Shown one piece after another: positions 44,801-53,345 of a stretch of 64,000 bases of DNA (its first letter is position 1; every line of letters begins with the position of its first letter). The translations under genes were made by a program, and so were the position numbers. The stretch is from Streptomyces violascens (GTDB taxonomy: Bacteria; Actinomycetota; Actinomycetes; Streptomycetales; Streptomycetaceae), in contig NZ_BMUA01000013.1 of assembly GCF_014649955.1 (NCBI RefSeq), positions 166,289-230,288 on the forward strand, read 5' to 3'. The notes beneath the pieces were generated by a model. The model did no database searches, was not told the DNA's origin, and was given only the letters and a program-made list of their open reading frames with translations.

Positions 44801-46399
44801 TCAGAGAGTGGGCATCACATGCCCCGGCCTGCCGGCTGCCCGCTCGTCCAGCGACACCGGGTTCGGCTCCGGGTGCGGCGCGCACGATGCGCGCCGCACC
44901 GGCGTCCGACCGTTCAGCAGATAGTCCTCCACATAGCCGTTGATGCAGGAGTTCGCGCCGCCCGCGATGCCGTGCGTACCGGCGTCCTTCTCCGTGACGA
45001 GTACGGAGCCCGGCAGCCGCCGCTGGAGTTCCAGCGCCCCGTGGTACGGCGTCGCCGCGTCCCGCTCGGCCGCCAGGATCAGCGTCGACGGCAGCTCCCC
45101 CTCCTTGGCCCCCACCTCCATCGGCGTCTGCTGCGGGGTCGTCCAGAAGGCGCACGGCAGGTTCATCCACGCGTTGTCCCACGTCTCGAACGGCGCGACC
45201 GTCGCGAGCTTGCTGTTGTCGCGGTCCCACGTCTCGAAGTCCTTCGGCCACGCCGCGTCGTTGCACAGGACGGCCGTGTACACGGCGTTGCCGTTCTCGT
45301 CGTCGCGCGCCGTCTCCGGCTTGGGCGCGGCCTGTTCGATCAGTGGCTTCGGATCGCCCTTGAGGTACTCCGACAGGGCGGTGGCCCGGCTCGACCAGTA
45401 GTCGTCGTAGTACCCGGCCTTGAGGATCGCGGCCTGCAACTGCGCGGGTCCCACGATGCCGCCGGCCGGCTCGCGGGTCAGCTTGGCCCGCACCTTCTCG
45501 TAGCTCTCAAGGACCTCGTCGGCCGTGACACCCAGGTGGTAGACCGCGTCGTGCTTGGCGACCCAGGTGCGGAAGTCCTTCCAGCGGCTCTCGAAGGCCA
45601 GCGACTGGTCGAGGTTGTTGCGGTACCAGATCTGCTGGGGATCCGGGTCGACCACCGAGTCGAAGACCATCCGGCGGATGTGGCTGGGGAACAGTGTCGC
45701 GTACAACGCCCCGAAGTAGGTGCCGTACGAGGCGCCCATGAAGGTCAGCTTCTTCTCGCCGAGCGCGGCCCGCAGCACGTCCAGGTCACGCGCGTTGTTG
45801 ATGCTGGTGTAGTACGGCAGCGCCGCCCCGGCGTTGCGCGCACAGCCCTGGGCGTACGCCTGGGCCTGCGCGATCCGTTCCTTCTTGTACGACTCCGAGG
45901 GGTGCGAGGGCGACTCGGTCGGGGCCTTGGTGAAGTCGGCCGGGTCCTGGCAGGACAGCGGCGCCGAGCGGGCCACCCCGCGCGGGGCGTAGCCGACGAG
46001 GTCGTACGCCGCGGCGATCCGCTTCCAGCCGGCGAGCTGGGCGACCATCGGGAAGTACATGCTGGAGGCGCCCGGCCCGCCCGGGTTGAACACCAGGGCG
46101 CCCTGTCGCTGGTCGCGTTTGCCCCTGGCCCTGACCCGGCTGACGGTGAGCTTGATCTGACGGCCCGTCGGCTGGGCGTAGTCGAGCGGGACCTCGACGG
46201 TGCCGCACTGCACCGAGCCGGGCAGCGACTCGACCTGCGGGCAGCGGCCGAAGGTGATCGGCGCCGCGGCCGCGCGCTGGGCGGCCGCGGCCACGCCCCG
46301 GGCCTCGGCGGTCAGCCGGTCGGCGCTGCCCGCGGGCGCGGCGACGAGGGAGGAAAGAACGAGGGAACCCAGGGTTCCGTACAGCGCTACAGCTCTCAT
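44801..46399 (-). CDS. Secreted alpha/beta hydrolase, tripeptidyl aminopeptidase (TAP/SlpD-like)
   Basis: A 532-residue exported serine peptidase. A signal peptide (YGTLGSLVLSSLVAAPAGSA) precedes an alpha/beta hydrolase fold: oxyanion strand LVFNPGGPGAS, nucleophile GASYGTYFG, acid ERDAATPY and histidine GTHGI. The C-terminal TAP-like lid contains NGYVEDYLLNG. Streptomyces homologues (Tap, SlpD, SlpE) cleave tripeptides from peptides outside the cell or on the mycelial surface. Four or more cysteines (VQCGTV, LSCQDP, GCARN, LPCAFW) suggest disulfides. It ends at a convergent terminator. Confidence 0.87.
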   Translation of the reverse strand: MRAVALYGTLGSLVLSSLVAAPAGSADRLTAEARGVAAAAQRAAAAPITFGRCPQVESLPGSVQCGTVEVPLDYAQPTGRQIKLTVSRVRARGKRDQRQGALVFNPGGPGASSMYFPMVAQLAGWKRIAAAYDLVGYAPRGVARSAPLSCQDPADFTKAPTESPSHPSESYKKERIAQAQAYAQGCARNAGAALPYYTSINNARDLDVLRAALGEKKLTFMGASYGTYFGALYATLFPSHIRRMVFDSVVDPDPQQIWYRNNLDQSLAFESRWKDFRTWVAKHDAVYHLGVTADEVLESYEKVRAKLTREPAGGIVGPAQLQAAILKAGYYDDYWSSRATALSEYLKGDPKPLIEQAAPKPETARDDENGNAVYTAVLCNDAAWPKDFETWDRDNSKLATVAPFETWDNAWMNLPCAFWTTPQQTPMEVGAKEGELPSTLILAAERDAATPYHGALELQRRLPGSVLVTEKDAGTHGIAGGANSCINGYVEDYLLNGRTPVRRASCAPHPEPNPVSLDERAAGRPGHVMPTL

Positions 46400-46506
46400 C
46401 GCCGGTGCATTCCCTTTCGTGCTGCGGTACTACAGAAGTACATATGGTTCGAAAGGGAATACTTCGCCGGGGGTGAAGTAAAGCAGCGGGGCCGCTGAGG
46501 GGTCCG

Positions 46507-47265
46507 TCATTGACCCCGATGCGCGAAGCGACCGCTCGTCAGGGCGCTGCGCAGTCGGGGATCGTCGACCGCGCGCAGACCGTGCACCGCGACCGCCGTG
46601 AGCGGATCGCCCGCCGGGTCGAGCCCGCCGAGCAGGCGCCGACCGTCGGGCGAGGCCCAGCGGGTGTACGGATGGATCTCGACGCGGGCGATGACGAGGC
46701 AGCCGAGCGTCAGAACGAGGGGGAGCGCGAACCAGGCGGCGATCTCGCCCCGCCCGGTGTCCCCTTCGCCCGGCATGAGCAGCGCACTGACGGCGAGCAC
46801 GGTGATCAGCAGGGTGGCGCTGCGCACCGCGCGCACCGAGGAGCTGACCCCGCGGCGCACGGCGTCGGGGACGGCGAGCCCGGCTCCGGCGAGCCGGTCG
46901 GCGAGCGAGCGCACCGCGTCGGCCGCGGCCGCGCCGGACCGTATCGCCGCTATCCGCTCCTGGCCGCCCGGGCCGATCGCGGTGAGGACGGACCGCTCCA
47001 GGTCGTCGCGTGCCTCGGGGTCGACGACGGTGGCCCAGCCGGTGTGCGCGAGCAGCAGCCGGCGGGCGCGGTGCATGGAGACCAGGGTCAGGTCGGCGAC
47101 CCGGTAGGGGCCGCCCGCCAGGAACGCGGCCTCGTAACAGGACAGGCCCTGGTCCCCGTCCGGCCGCGGTTGGGGTCGGGCCGCGGCCACGGCCGCGAGA
47201 CACAGGCGGCCGCAGGACAACCCGGCCGCGACGATCGCCGGCAGAAGGAAAAGGACCCAGAACAT
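46507..47265 (-). CDS. TIGR04222 domain membrane protein
   Basis: A 252-residue membrane protein. Its first helix is WVLFLLPAIVAAGLS, and two more helices occur in the C-terminal third (TLLITVLAVSALLM; IAAWFALPLVLTLGCLVIA). The TIGR04222 domain includes LSCYEAAFLAGGPYRVADLT and HTGWATVVDPEARDDLERSVL. Many homologues end in a Gly-Cys-rich tail; this one ends SGRFAHRGQ without it. It is the last gene of a leftward cluster with two DUF4142 genes and a DUF692 enzyme gene, 81 bp after the nearer DUF4142 gene. The function is unknown; co-occurrence with DUF692 suggests a shared modification or surface system. Confidence 0.75.
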   Translation of the reverse strand: MFWVLFLLPAIVAAGLSCGRLCLAAVAAARPQPRPDGDQGLSCYEAAFLAGGPYRVADLTLVSMHRARRLLLAHTGWATVVDPEARDDLERSVLTAIGPGGQERIAAIRSGAAAADAVRSLADRLAGAGLAVPDAVRRGVSSSVRAVRSATLLITVLAVSALLMPGEGDTGRGEIAAWFALPLVLTLGCLVIARVEIHPYTRWASPDGRRLLGGLDPAGDPLTAVAVHGLRAVDDPRLRSALTSGRFAHRGQ

Positions 47266-47346
47266 GGCCGAGTTGTATGCGAAGTTGACGCCTCACCGCC
47301 ACACCCTGTCCACAATTTGGGCGTCGGTTCTCGCTCAATCGCTTCG

Positions 47347-48126
47347 TCACGGAGTGTGGGAGGCGGGCTCGGGGGACGCCTCGTCCTTGGGGCGGGAGGC
47401 GGCCGGCGGCAGCGGGAAGGACGGTGACGCGCTGTCGGACGGCGGGGGCGTGAGGGGGACCGGGCTCGTCGGGGTGGCCCCGGGCGTGGGCGGCGGCGGA
47501 CCGGTGGGGCTCGCGGTCGCGGCGCCCCGCGCGAGCGCGTCGAAGTCGACGAACCCGGTGGCCTCCAGCATCTTGATGTGGTCGAGGACGGTCGTGTTCG
47601 CATCGTCGGCGAGCGAGCGCACCAGCGTGTTGCGGGTGTTGGCCCGGATCTGCGCGACCAGGGCGAACACCTTGCCGTGGGCGGCGCGCAGGAGGTTGGC
47701 GAAGTCCCGCTCGTAGGCGATGCCGGTGTCCGCCGTCAACTGGCGCAGCCAGCCCTGCTGCTGGGCGTTGGGCTGGTCGGGCAGTTCCATGCCCAGGTCG
47801 GCCGCGACCTCGCGGACCCGGGCGTCCAGGAAGGCGTGCCCGTCGACGAGGTGCTGCCCCGCCGCCTTGACCGCGGCGCTGGGATCCCGCTCGATGGCCT
47901 GCTGGCCGGCCGGTCCCTCCCAGAGCCCGGCGAGCCGCACCCGCACCACGAAGTCGCGGTCGGCGGCGGACAGCGGACCCCAGCGGGTCCCCACCGTACC
48001 GGCGTTGAGATCGGCGAGCGGCGTGCCGGAGCGGTCGGCGTACGACCAGAGGGGGAAGAGCAGCGCGAGCAGGGTCGCCGCGAGGGCGATGACGACGAGC
48101 CCGGTACCGGACAACAAGCGACGCAT
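47347..48126 (-). CDS. DUF4142 domain exported protein (paralogue A)
   Basis: A 259-residue protein with an uncleaved or weak signal sequence (LLSGTGLVVIALAATLLALL) followed by YADRSGTPLADLN. The DUF4142 helical domain (about 55-195) contains LSAADRDFVVRVRLAGLWEG, QPNAQQQGWLRQLTADTG and YERDFANLLRAAHGKVFALV. A 60-residue Pro/Ser/Thr tail ends the protein, possibly a cell-wall spacer. DUF4142 is predicted to be a ferritin-like four-helix bundle of unknown role. AGGAGG precedes the ATG at 48124-48126. It is about 70% identical by eye in the core to the protein encoded at 49655-50296, so the pair are duplicates flanking the DUF692 gene. Confidence 0.8.
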   Translation of the reverse strand: MRRLLSGTGLVVIALAATLLALLFPLWSYADRSGTPLADLNAGTVGTRWGPLSAADRDFVVRVRLAGLWEGPAGQQAIERDPSAAVKAAGQHLVDGHAFLDARVREVAADLGMELPDQPNAQQQGWLRQLTADTGIAYERDFANLLRAAHGKVFALVAQIRANTRNTLVRSLADDANTTVLDHIKMLEATGFVDFDALARGAATASPTGPPPPTPGATPTSPVPLTPPPSDSASPSFPLPPAASRPKDEASPEPASHTP

Positions 48127-48289
48127 GGGTGCCTCCTGGTGCGGTGCCGCACGGTAGTGCGGGTGCCGCTGATCCCGGAGGCGGTTTCGTGAAATAGGTG
48201 GCCGGATGGTGTGGGGGTCGTCACGTGGTACGGGAGTTCCGGTCGGCTTCCTTGCGTGCGGGGTACGTTAACGGGTTGGGCTCCCCGGA

Positions 48290-49570
48290 TCAGGCCGCCC
48301 GGGTCAGCGTGCGAAGGAGCCGGGCCGCCCGGCCCGGCGGCCTGGCGCCGGCCCGCTCCTTCCACCAGCGGGCGAGCGCGCGGCGGGCCTCCGCGTCGGC
48401 GGGCGGCCGGGCGTCGAGCAGGAAGCGCGCGAAGTTCAGGGCGTCCTGTCGGTAACCGCCCCGCATCGGCCGGGCTTTGGCGTACGCGGCGAACGCCTCC
48501 CGGTAACCGTCCCCGAGGATCTCCGGCAGCTCGGGCGCCACCTTGGCCACCACATCGGCCCGCTTGGCCGCGAGCGCCCGGGCCTGCACCCGAAGGCGCG
48601 GCCCGTCGAACCCGGCGGGCGCGGGCGTACCCGCCGTGAGCGAGGAGAGCAGGGCGGTCTGGGCGAGGGCGAGCCGCTCGCGCGACCGGCCGACGTCTTC
48701 GGGGGCGCTGGGGGTCCCCGGTTCCGCGGGGGAGGGGACGGGAGGCTTCGCGGCCCGCAGGGTGACCCGGATCGCGTCGAGCTCACCGGCCAGCTCCTCC
48801 GCGGGCGGAAACGCCTCGTCCCGCTCCAGGAGCACGCCGGGCGGGGTCACCCGCGAGGCCAGTTCGGCCAGGACGTCGAGGACCTCCCGGGGCACGGGGT
48901 GGGCGTGGGTGTCGTGCCACACGCCGTCGCGCTCGACGCCGCCCGCGACATGGACGTAGGCGATCGCCTCCAGGGGCAGCTCGTCGAGGACCTTCGCGGG
49001 GTCCTCGCCGCGGTTCACCCGGTTCGTGTGGAGGTTGGCGACGTCGATGAGCAGCCCGACGCCAGTGCGCTCGACGAGCTCCGACAGGAACTGACCCTCC
49101 GTCAACTCCTCGCCGGGCCAGTCGATCAGGGCCGCGATGTTCTCCAGGGCGAGCGGCACGGGCAGTGCGTCCTGGGCGATGCGGACGTTCTCGCACAGGA
49201 CGCGCAGGGCGTCCCGGGTGCGCGGTACCGGCAGGAGGTGGCCCGCCTCCAGCGACGGCGAGGCGGTCAGGGCGCCGCCCGCGCGCACGAACGCGATGTG
49301 CTCGCTGACGAGCGGAGAGCCGAGCGCCTCGGCCCGGGCCGCCAGATCGGCGAGGCGGCCCGCGTCCGGCGGCTCGGCGCCGCCGAGACCGAGCGAGACC
49401 CCGTGCGGCACGACGGTGACGCCGCGCTCGCGCAGGCGCAGCAGCGAGTCGGGGAGGTGGCCGGGGCAGAGGTTCTCCGCGACCGCCTCGACCCAGTCGA
49501 TGCCGTCGAGCCCCTCCACCGCCCGAGCGATCTCAGGCCGCCAGCCGATGCCGATGCCCAAATGCTTCAT
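48290..49570 (-). CDS. DUF692 (MNIO, multinuclear iron oxidative) enzyme fused to SCO6045-like C-terminal domain
   Basis: A 426-residue cytosolic protein. Residues 1-275 form the DUF692 TIM barrel with an apparently complete set of metal ligands: VPHGVSL (His56), SEH (Glu90, His91), ENI (Glu143), IDVANLH (Asp176, His181), HVAGG (His207), HDTHAH (219-224) and LERDE (Glu249, Asp251). Characterised relatives MbnB, TglH and BufB oxidatively modify Cys, Asn or Asp residues of ribosomal peptides. Residues about 295-426 are a second helical domain (PELPEILGDGYREAFAAYAK), resembling the separate partner protein of other MNIO systems, so enzyme and partner are fused. No short precursor peptide is visible nearby. 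The 163-bp gap downstream shows no feature. Confidence 0.85.
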   Translation of the reverse strand: MKHLGIGIGWRPEIARAVEGLDGIDWVEAVAENLCPGHLPDSLLRLRERGVTVVPHGVSLGLGGAEPPDAGRLADLAARAEALGSPLVSEHIAFVRAGGALTASPSLEAGHLLPVPRTRDALRVLCENVRIAQDALPVPLALENIAALIDWPGEELTEGQFLSELVERTGVGLLIDVANLHTNRVNRGEDPAKVLDELPLEAIAYVHVAGGVERDGVWHDTHAHPVPREVLDVLAELASRVTPPGVLLERDEAFPPAEELAGELDAIRVTLRAAKPPVPSPAEPGTPSAPEDVGRSRERLALAQTALLSSLTAGTPAPAGFDGPRLRVQARALAAKRADVVAKVAPELPEILGDGYREAFAAYAKARPMRGGYRQDALNFARFLLDARPPADAEARRALARWWKERAGARPPGRAARLLRTLTRAA

Positions 49571-49654
49571 GGACAGGTCATGGCCCGGTGCCCCGCCGCC
49601 GAATCCCGCGCGGGGCACGTTCAGAGCTTGATTTGAGGTTGCCGGCCTCGGTGA

Positions 49655-50296
49655 TCAGCTGGGGGTGGCCAGCGCGTCGAAGTCCACCAGGCCGGTGGCC
49701 TCCAGCATCGTCATGTGGTCGAGCACGGTGTTGTTGGCGTCGGTGGCCAGGTCCCGTACGAGGGAGTTCCGGGTGGTCGTGCGGACCTGGGCGACCAGGG
49801 CGAACACCTTGCCGTGGGCGGCGCGCAGGAGGTTGGCGAAGTCCCGCTCGTAGGCGGTGCCGGTGTCCGCCGTCAGCTGGCGCAGCCAGCCCTGCTGCTG
49901 CGCGTTGGGCTGACTGGGCAGCTCGATGCCGAGCTTGGACGCGACGTCGAGATCGTGCTGGTTCAGCGCCGCGTGCCCCATGACGAGATGGTCCCCGGCC
50001 GCCTTGATCGCCGCGCTGGGCGCCCGCTGCTGCGCCTGCTGCCCGGCCGGCCCCTCCCAGAGCCCGGCGAGCCGCACCTTGATGACGAACTCCCGGTCGG
50101 TCGCGGACAGCGGACCCCAAGGGGTCGGCGTGGACGCGGAGTCGAGGCTGGCCTGCGGGGTTCCGCCCCGGTCCGCGTACGACCAGACAGGAAAGGCGAG
50201 CGCGCCGAGCGTGGCCACGAGCACCGCGATGAGCAGCCCTGTGCCGTTGACGCGACGCAGGGCAAAACGACCCGAACGAACTATTCCACGCGACAA
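49655..50296 (-). CDS. DUF4142 domain exported protein (paralogue B)
   Basis: A 213-residue protein with a basic N-terminus, one hydrophobic export or anchor helix (GTGLLIAVLVATLGALAFPV) and a DUF4142 domain nearly matching paralogue A (WGPLSATDREFVIKVRLAGL; QPNAQQQGWLRQLTADTG). It lacks the Pro/Ser/Thr-rich C-terminal tail. The start is TTG 50294-50296 with GGGAGG four bases upstream. It is the first gene of the leftward cluster, 84 bp before the DUF692 gene. Function unknown. Confidence 0.78.
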   Translation of the reverse strand: MSRGIVRSGRFALRRVNGTGLLIAVLVATLGALAFPVWSYADRGGTPQASLDSASTPTPWGPLSATDREFVIKVRLAGLWEGPAGQQAQQRAPSAAIKAAGDHLVMGHAALNQHDLDVASKLGIELPSQPNAQQQGWLRQLTADTGTAYERDFANLLRAAHGKVFALVAQVRTTTRNSLVRDLATDANNTVLDHMTMLEATGLVDFDALATPS

Positions 50297-50539
50297 GGTG
50301 CCTCCCGGGGACGGCCAGTTGAGAGCGCGAGCGCTGCTCGGCGGTACCGGGGGATACGGATGGGGCGGATGTTGCGTTCAGGGGGCGGAAGGAGCAATTC
50401 AGCGACCGGTATGCGGCGGGAGGGAGGTTCCCGGCGGGGGACGGCCCCCATGGGGCATCGGGGGACTGCACCAGTGCATGGACCGCGGTGACCCACGAGT
50501 CTGAACAGGCCTTGTTTCGGACCCAGTTGGAGGACTCCC

Positions 50540-51850
50540 GTGGGAATCTGCGCTTCACCCTCACCATCCCCGTCGTCGCGCACCGCCCGCCGCTACCGGG
50601 CGGCTCGCCGGGCAGGCGTGTCCGTCCTGTGCTGCGGTCTGCTGCTCGGCGGACCGGTCGTGGCCGGGGCTGCCGCGGCGCCGTCCGCCCACACCCGGAC
50701 GGGACAGGAGTCGCACGGCCGGGGCACGCCGGTCTCCGCCGAGAAGCTGTACACGCTCGACTCCGCGCAGGCGGTGGCCGCCGAACTGCGAGGCGCCGGG
50801 TTCGACGACGGGGCGGTCCGGCACGGAGTGGTCGCCTACCGCCTCGTCTACCGGACGGTCGATCCGGAGGGGCGGCCCACCACCGCGAGCGGACTGCTCG
50901 TGCTGCCGTTGCACAGCGAACGCCGGCTGCGGGCGGTCTCCTTCACGCACGGCACCGGCGTCCACAAGAACGACTCCCCGTCCATGAGCCGGGGGAGTTT
51001 CGTGTCCGCGCCGGTGATCGCACACGCGTCGGCGGGGGCCGCGGGCGTGGCGCCCGACTATCTCGGGATGGGCAAGGGCCCCGGCCCGCATCCCTGGATG
51101 GACATCGACTCCGAGACCACGGCCTCCCTGGACATGCTGAGAGCGGCCCGCACCTTCGCGCCGCGTACCGGGCACGTACTGGAGCGCCCGGTCCAGGTCA
51201 CGGGATTCTCCCAGGGCGCCTCGGCGGCCCTGGCGCTCGGCCGGGCCCTTCGGGCGGGAGAGGACCGGTGGTTCCGGCTGGGCGCGCTGGCACCCGTCAG
51301 CGGCGCCTACGACTTCGGCGGCACCGAGCTGTCCGCGCTGCTCGCGGGCCGCCTCGATGCCAAGTCCGGTGTGCTGTACGCGGCTTACACCCTGGTGGCC
51401 TTCAACCGGCTCCACCACGTCTACGAACAACCCGGGGAGGTCTTCCGTGCCCCGTACGACGGCACCGTAGAGGCACTCTTCGACGGCGCGCACACCGGGG
51501 AGCAGCTGATGCGCGGCACCCCCGCCACGCTGGGCGAGCTGCTGACCCCGCGCGGCCGGGAGCTGCTCGCGCATCCGACGGGACCCCTGGCGGCGGCGCT
51601 GCGCACGACCGACGCCGTCTGCACCGACTGGACGCCCCGCACGCCGGCCAGGCTCTACCTGGCGACCGGGGACGAACAGGCCGCCACCGCCAACACCACG
51701 CGATGCCGCAAGGCGCTGCTCAGGAACGGCGCGGACGTCCCGGTCGTCGATGTCGGCCCGGTCGACTACCACGGTTCCCGTCACCTGGGATCGAATGTCG
51801 CGGCCACGGCGGACATCGTCCGCTGGTTCCGGCAGTTGCGCGAGAAGTGA
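50540..51850 (+). CDS. Secreted alpha/beta hydrolase, lipase-like
   Basis: A 436-residue exported hydrolase. A long basic region precedes the signal helix (VSVLCCGLLLGGPVVAGAAA). The fold resembles secretory lipases of the Candida lipase A type: RAVSFTHGTGVHK, the LVYRT...GLLVLP N-terminal strands, a nucleophile in TGFSQGASAAL, and a C-terminal acid (YLATGDEQA) and histidine (VDYHGSRHL). The substrate is probably an ester or peptide; lipase activity is not certain. GTG 50540 follows GGAGG at 50528-50532. It converges on the PTH2 gene with an 18-bp gap and no hairpin. The 243-bp gap upstream contains no gene and no clear promoter. Confidence 0.78.
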   Translation: MGICASPSPSPSSRTARRYRAARRAGVSVLCCGLLLGGPVVAGAAAAPSAHTRTGQESHGRGTPVSAEKLYTLDSAQAVAAELRGAGFDDGAVRHGVVAYRLVYRTVDPEGRPTTASGLLVLPLHSERRLRAVSFTHGTGVHKNDSPSMSRGSFVSAPVIAHASAGAAGVAPDYLGMGKGPGPHPWMDIDSETTASLDMLRAARTFAPRTGHVLERPVQVTGFSQGASAALALGRALRAGEDRWFRLGALAPVSGAYDFGGTELSALLAGRLDAKSGVLYAAYTLVAFNRLHHVYEQPGEVFRAPYDGTVEALFDGAHTGEQLMRGTPATLGELLTPRGRELLAHPTGPLAAALRTTDAVCTDWTPRTPARLYLATGDEQAATANTTRCRKALLRNGADVPVVDVGPVDYHGSRHLGSNVAATADIVRWFRQLREK

Positions 51851-51868
51851 CCGACAGGAGGGCGAACG

Positions 51869-52597
51869 TCAGCCGGCGCGCAGGGCCGGGTGGTCCGCGA
51901 CGACCGTGCACGAGCCGGGGGCGATCTCCGTGAACCCCGCGTCGCGGACCACCGGGAGGCCGCTGAGCGTCAGTTCGCGCCATGCGGCCGGGTCCGCGGT
52001 GCGTACCGAGAGGGGGAAGCCGGCCTCGCGCCAGGCCTTGCGGTCCGCGTCCGACAGCTCCCACCAGGCGAGTTGGGCGCCGTGCCCGGCCTGCGCCATG
52101 GCCTTGCCCGCGGACATGCCGAGGTCCGGGTTGAGCCAGAGGACCGGTGCGAGCGGATCGGGGGCGTCCGGATCCGCCGGGTCGTCCAGGTCCGTCCCCG
52201 ACACCTGGAGCTTGGCCAGCTCCTTGGGCCAGCCGTCCAGCGGCACAGGCGGGAAGACGCGTACCTCCGCCGCCTTCCCGGTCACCGTGATGCCCGGCAG
52301 CGCCGAGGCCTTGCGCCACTCCGCGCCGCGGGCCCGCCGCACCACCTTGCGGATCCGCGCGTCCTGCCAGTCGCGCATGAGCTGCGCCCACTCGCCCTCG
52401 TCGTCGCCCTCGCCCAGCGACCGCTCGTCGGAGAGCATCACGAGCACCGCGCGGGCCGCCGTCTCCAGCGCGTCGGTACGCGCCGGGGGCCCGGCCTTCT
52501 CGATGCGTACGACCAGCGGCAGCACGAACTGCGGCGCCTCGTCGCGCGGGGACTCGTGGTGAAAGGGGCTGTCGGAAGGGGTGTCCTGAGTGCTCAC
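51869..52597 (-). CDS. Peptidyl-tRNA hydrolase 2-type protein
   Basis: A 242-residue protein whose C-terminal half carries the PTH2 motif GMSAGKAMAQAGHGAQLAWW, with the conserved lysine, glutamine and histidine, and ends with SCTVVADHPALRAG. PTH2 enzymes recycle peptidyl-tRNA; here the N-terminal half (about 25-115) is an actinobacterial extension of unknown role. GTG 52595-52597 has no ribosome site; CAGACT lies 6 nt upstream, so it is probably leaderless. It is divergent from the AIM24 gene across 70 bp. Confidence 0.82.
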   Translation of the reverse strand: MSTQDTPSDSPFHHESPRDEAPQFVLPLVVRIEKAGPPARTDALETAARAVLVMLSDERSLGEGDDEGEWAQLMRDWQDARIRKVVRRARGAEWRKASALPGITVTGKAAEVRVFPPVPLDGWPKELAKLQVSGTDLDDPADPDAPDPLAPVLWLNPDLGMSAGKAMAQAGHGAQLAWWELSDADRKAWREAGFPLSVRTADPAAWRELTLSGLPVVRDAGFTEIAPGSCTVVADHPALRAG

Positions 52598-52667
52598 TCC
52601 ACCAGTCTGCCAGCCGCCGAACCGGTGATTCTTGGCGGAATGAATTGTTCCGGGACAGGATGCGCGC

Positions 52668-53345
52668 ATGAAGAGCGACCTTTTTGCCAAAGAGAACATG
52701 GCCCAGCCGGCGACCGTCGCCGGAATGACGCTGGAGAACGCCAAGTCGATCAAGTACGCCGTCAACGGCGAGATGCTCGCGCGCCAGGGCGCGATGATCG
52801 CCTACCGCGGCACCCTCCAGTTCGAGCGGCGCGGCCAGGGCATCGGCGGCATGCTCAAGCGCGCGGTGACCGGCGAGGGCCTGCCCCTGATGTCGGTCAG
52901 CGGCCAGGGCGAGGCCTGGTTCGCGCACGAGGCGCAGAACTGTTTCATCGTCGACATAGAGCAGGGCGACGCCCTCACGATCAACGGCCGCAACGTGCTG
53001 TGCTTCGACGCCTCGCTCAGCTACGAGATCAAGACGGTCAAGGGCTCCGGCATCGCCGGCGGCGGCCTCTTCAACAGCGTCTTCAGCGGCCACGGCCGGC
53101 TCGGCCTGGTCTGCGAGGGCAACCCGCTGGTCATCCCGGTCTCCCCGCAGTTGCCGGTCTACGTCGACACGGACGCGGTGGTCGGCTGGAGCGCCAACCT
53201 CCAGACCTCCCTGCACCGTTCGCAGTCCATCGGCTCGATGCTGCGCGGCGGCTCCGGCGAAGCCGTCCAGCTGATGCTCCAGGGCGAGGGCTACGTCATC
53301 GTCCGGCCGAGCGAGGCGACTCCGCAGAAGGCGCAGCAGCACTGA
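52668..53345 (+). CDS. AIM24 family protein
   Basis: A 225-residue beta-rich protein of the AIM24/TIGR00266 family, without signal peptide. Segments typical of the family are GEMLARQGAMIAYRGTLQFE, GQGEAWFAHEAQ and NGRNVLCFDASLSYEI. The role is unknown in bacteria; the fold resembles tumour-necrosis-factor-like beta sandwiches. The promoter TTGGCG-18-CAGGAT ends 6 nt before the ATG, giving a leaderless message. It overlaps the following ABC ATPase frame by 4 bp. Confidence 0.85.
   Translation: MKSDLFAKENMAQPATVAGMTLENAKSIKYAVNGEMLARQGAMIAYRGTLQFERRGQGIGGMLKRAVTGEGLPLMSVSGQGEAWFAHEAQNCFIVDIEQGDALTINGRNVLCFDASLSYEIKTVKGSGIAGGGLFNSVFSGHGRLGLVCEGNPLVIPVSPQLPVYVDTDAVVGWSANLQTSLHRSQSIGSMLRGGSGEAVQLMLQGEGYVIVRPSEATPQKAQQH

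Noticed and set aside
46507..47265. Gly-Cys-rich RiPP-like tail on the TIGR04222 protein
   Set aside because: Some homologues have such a tail, but this protein ends SGRFAHRGQ and the sequence beyond the stop encodes no Gly-Cys repeat in any frame.
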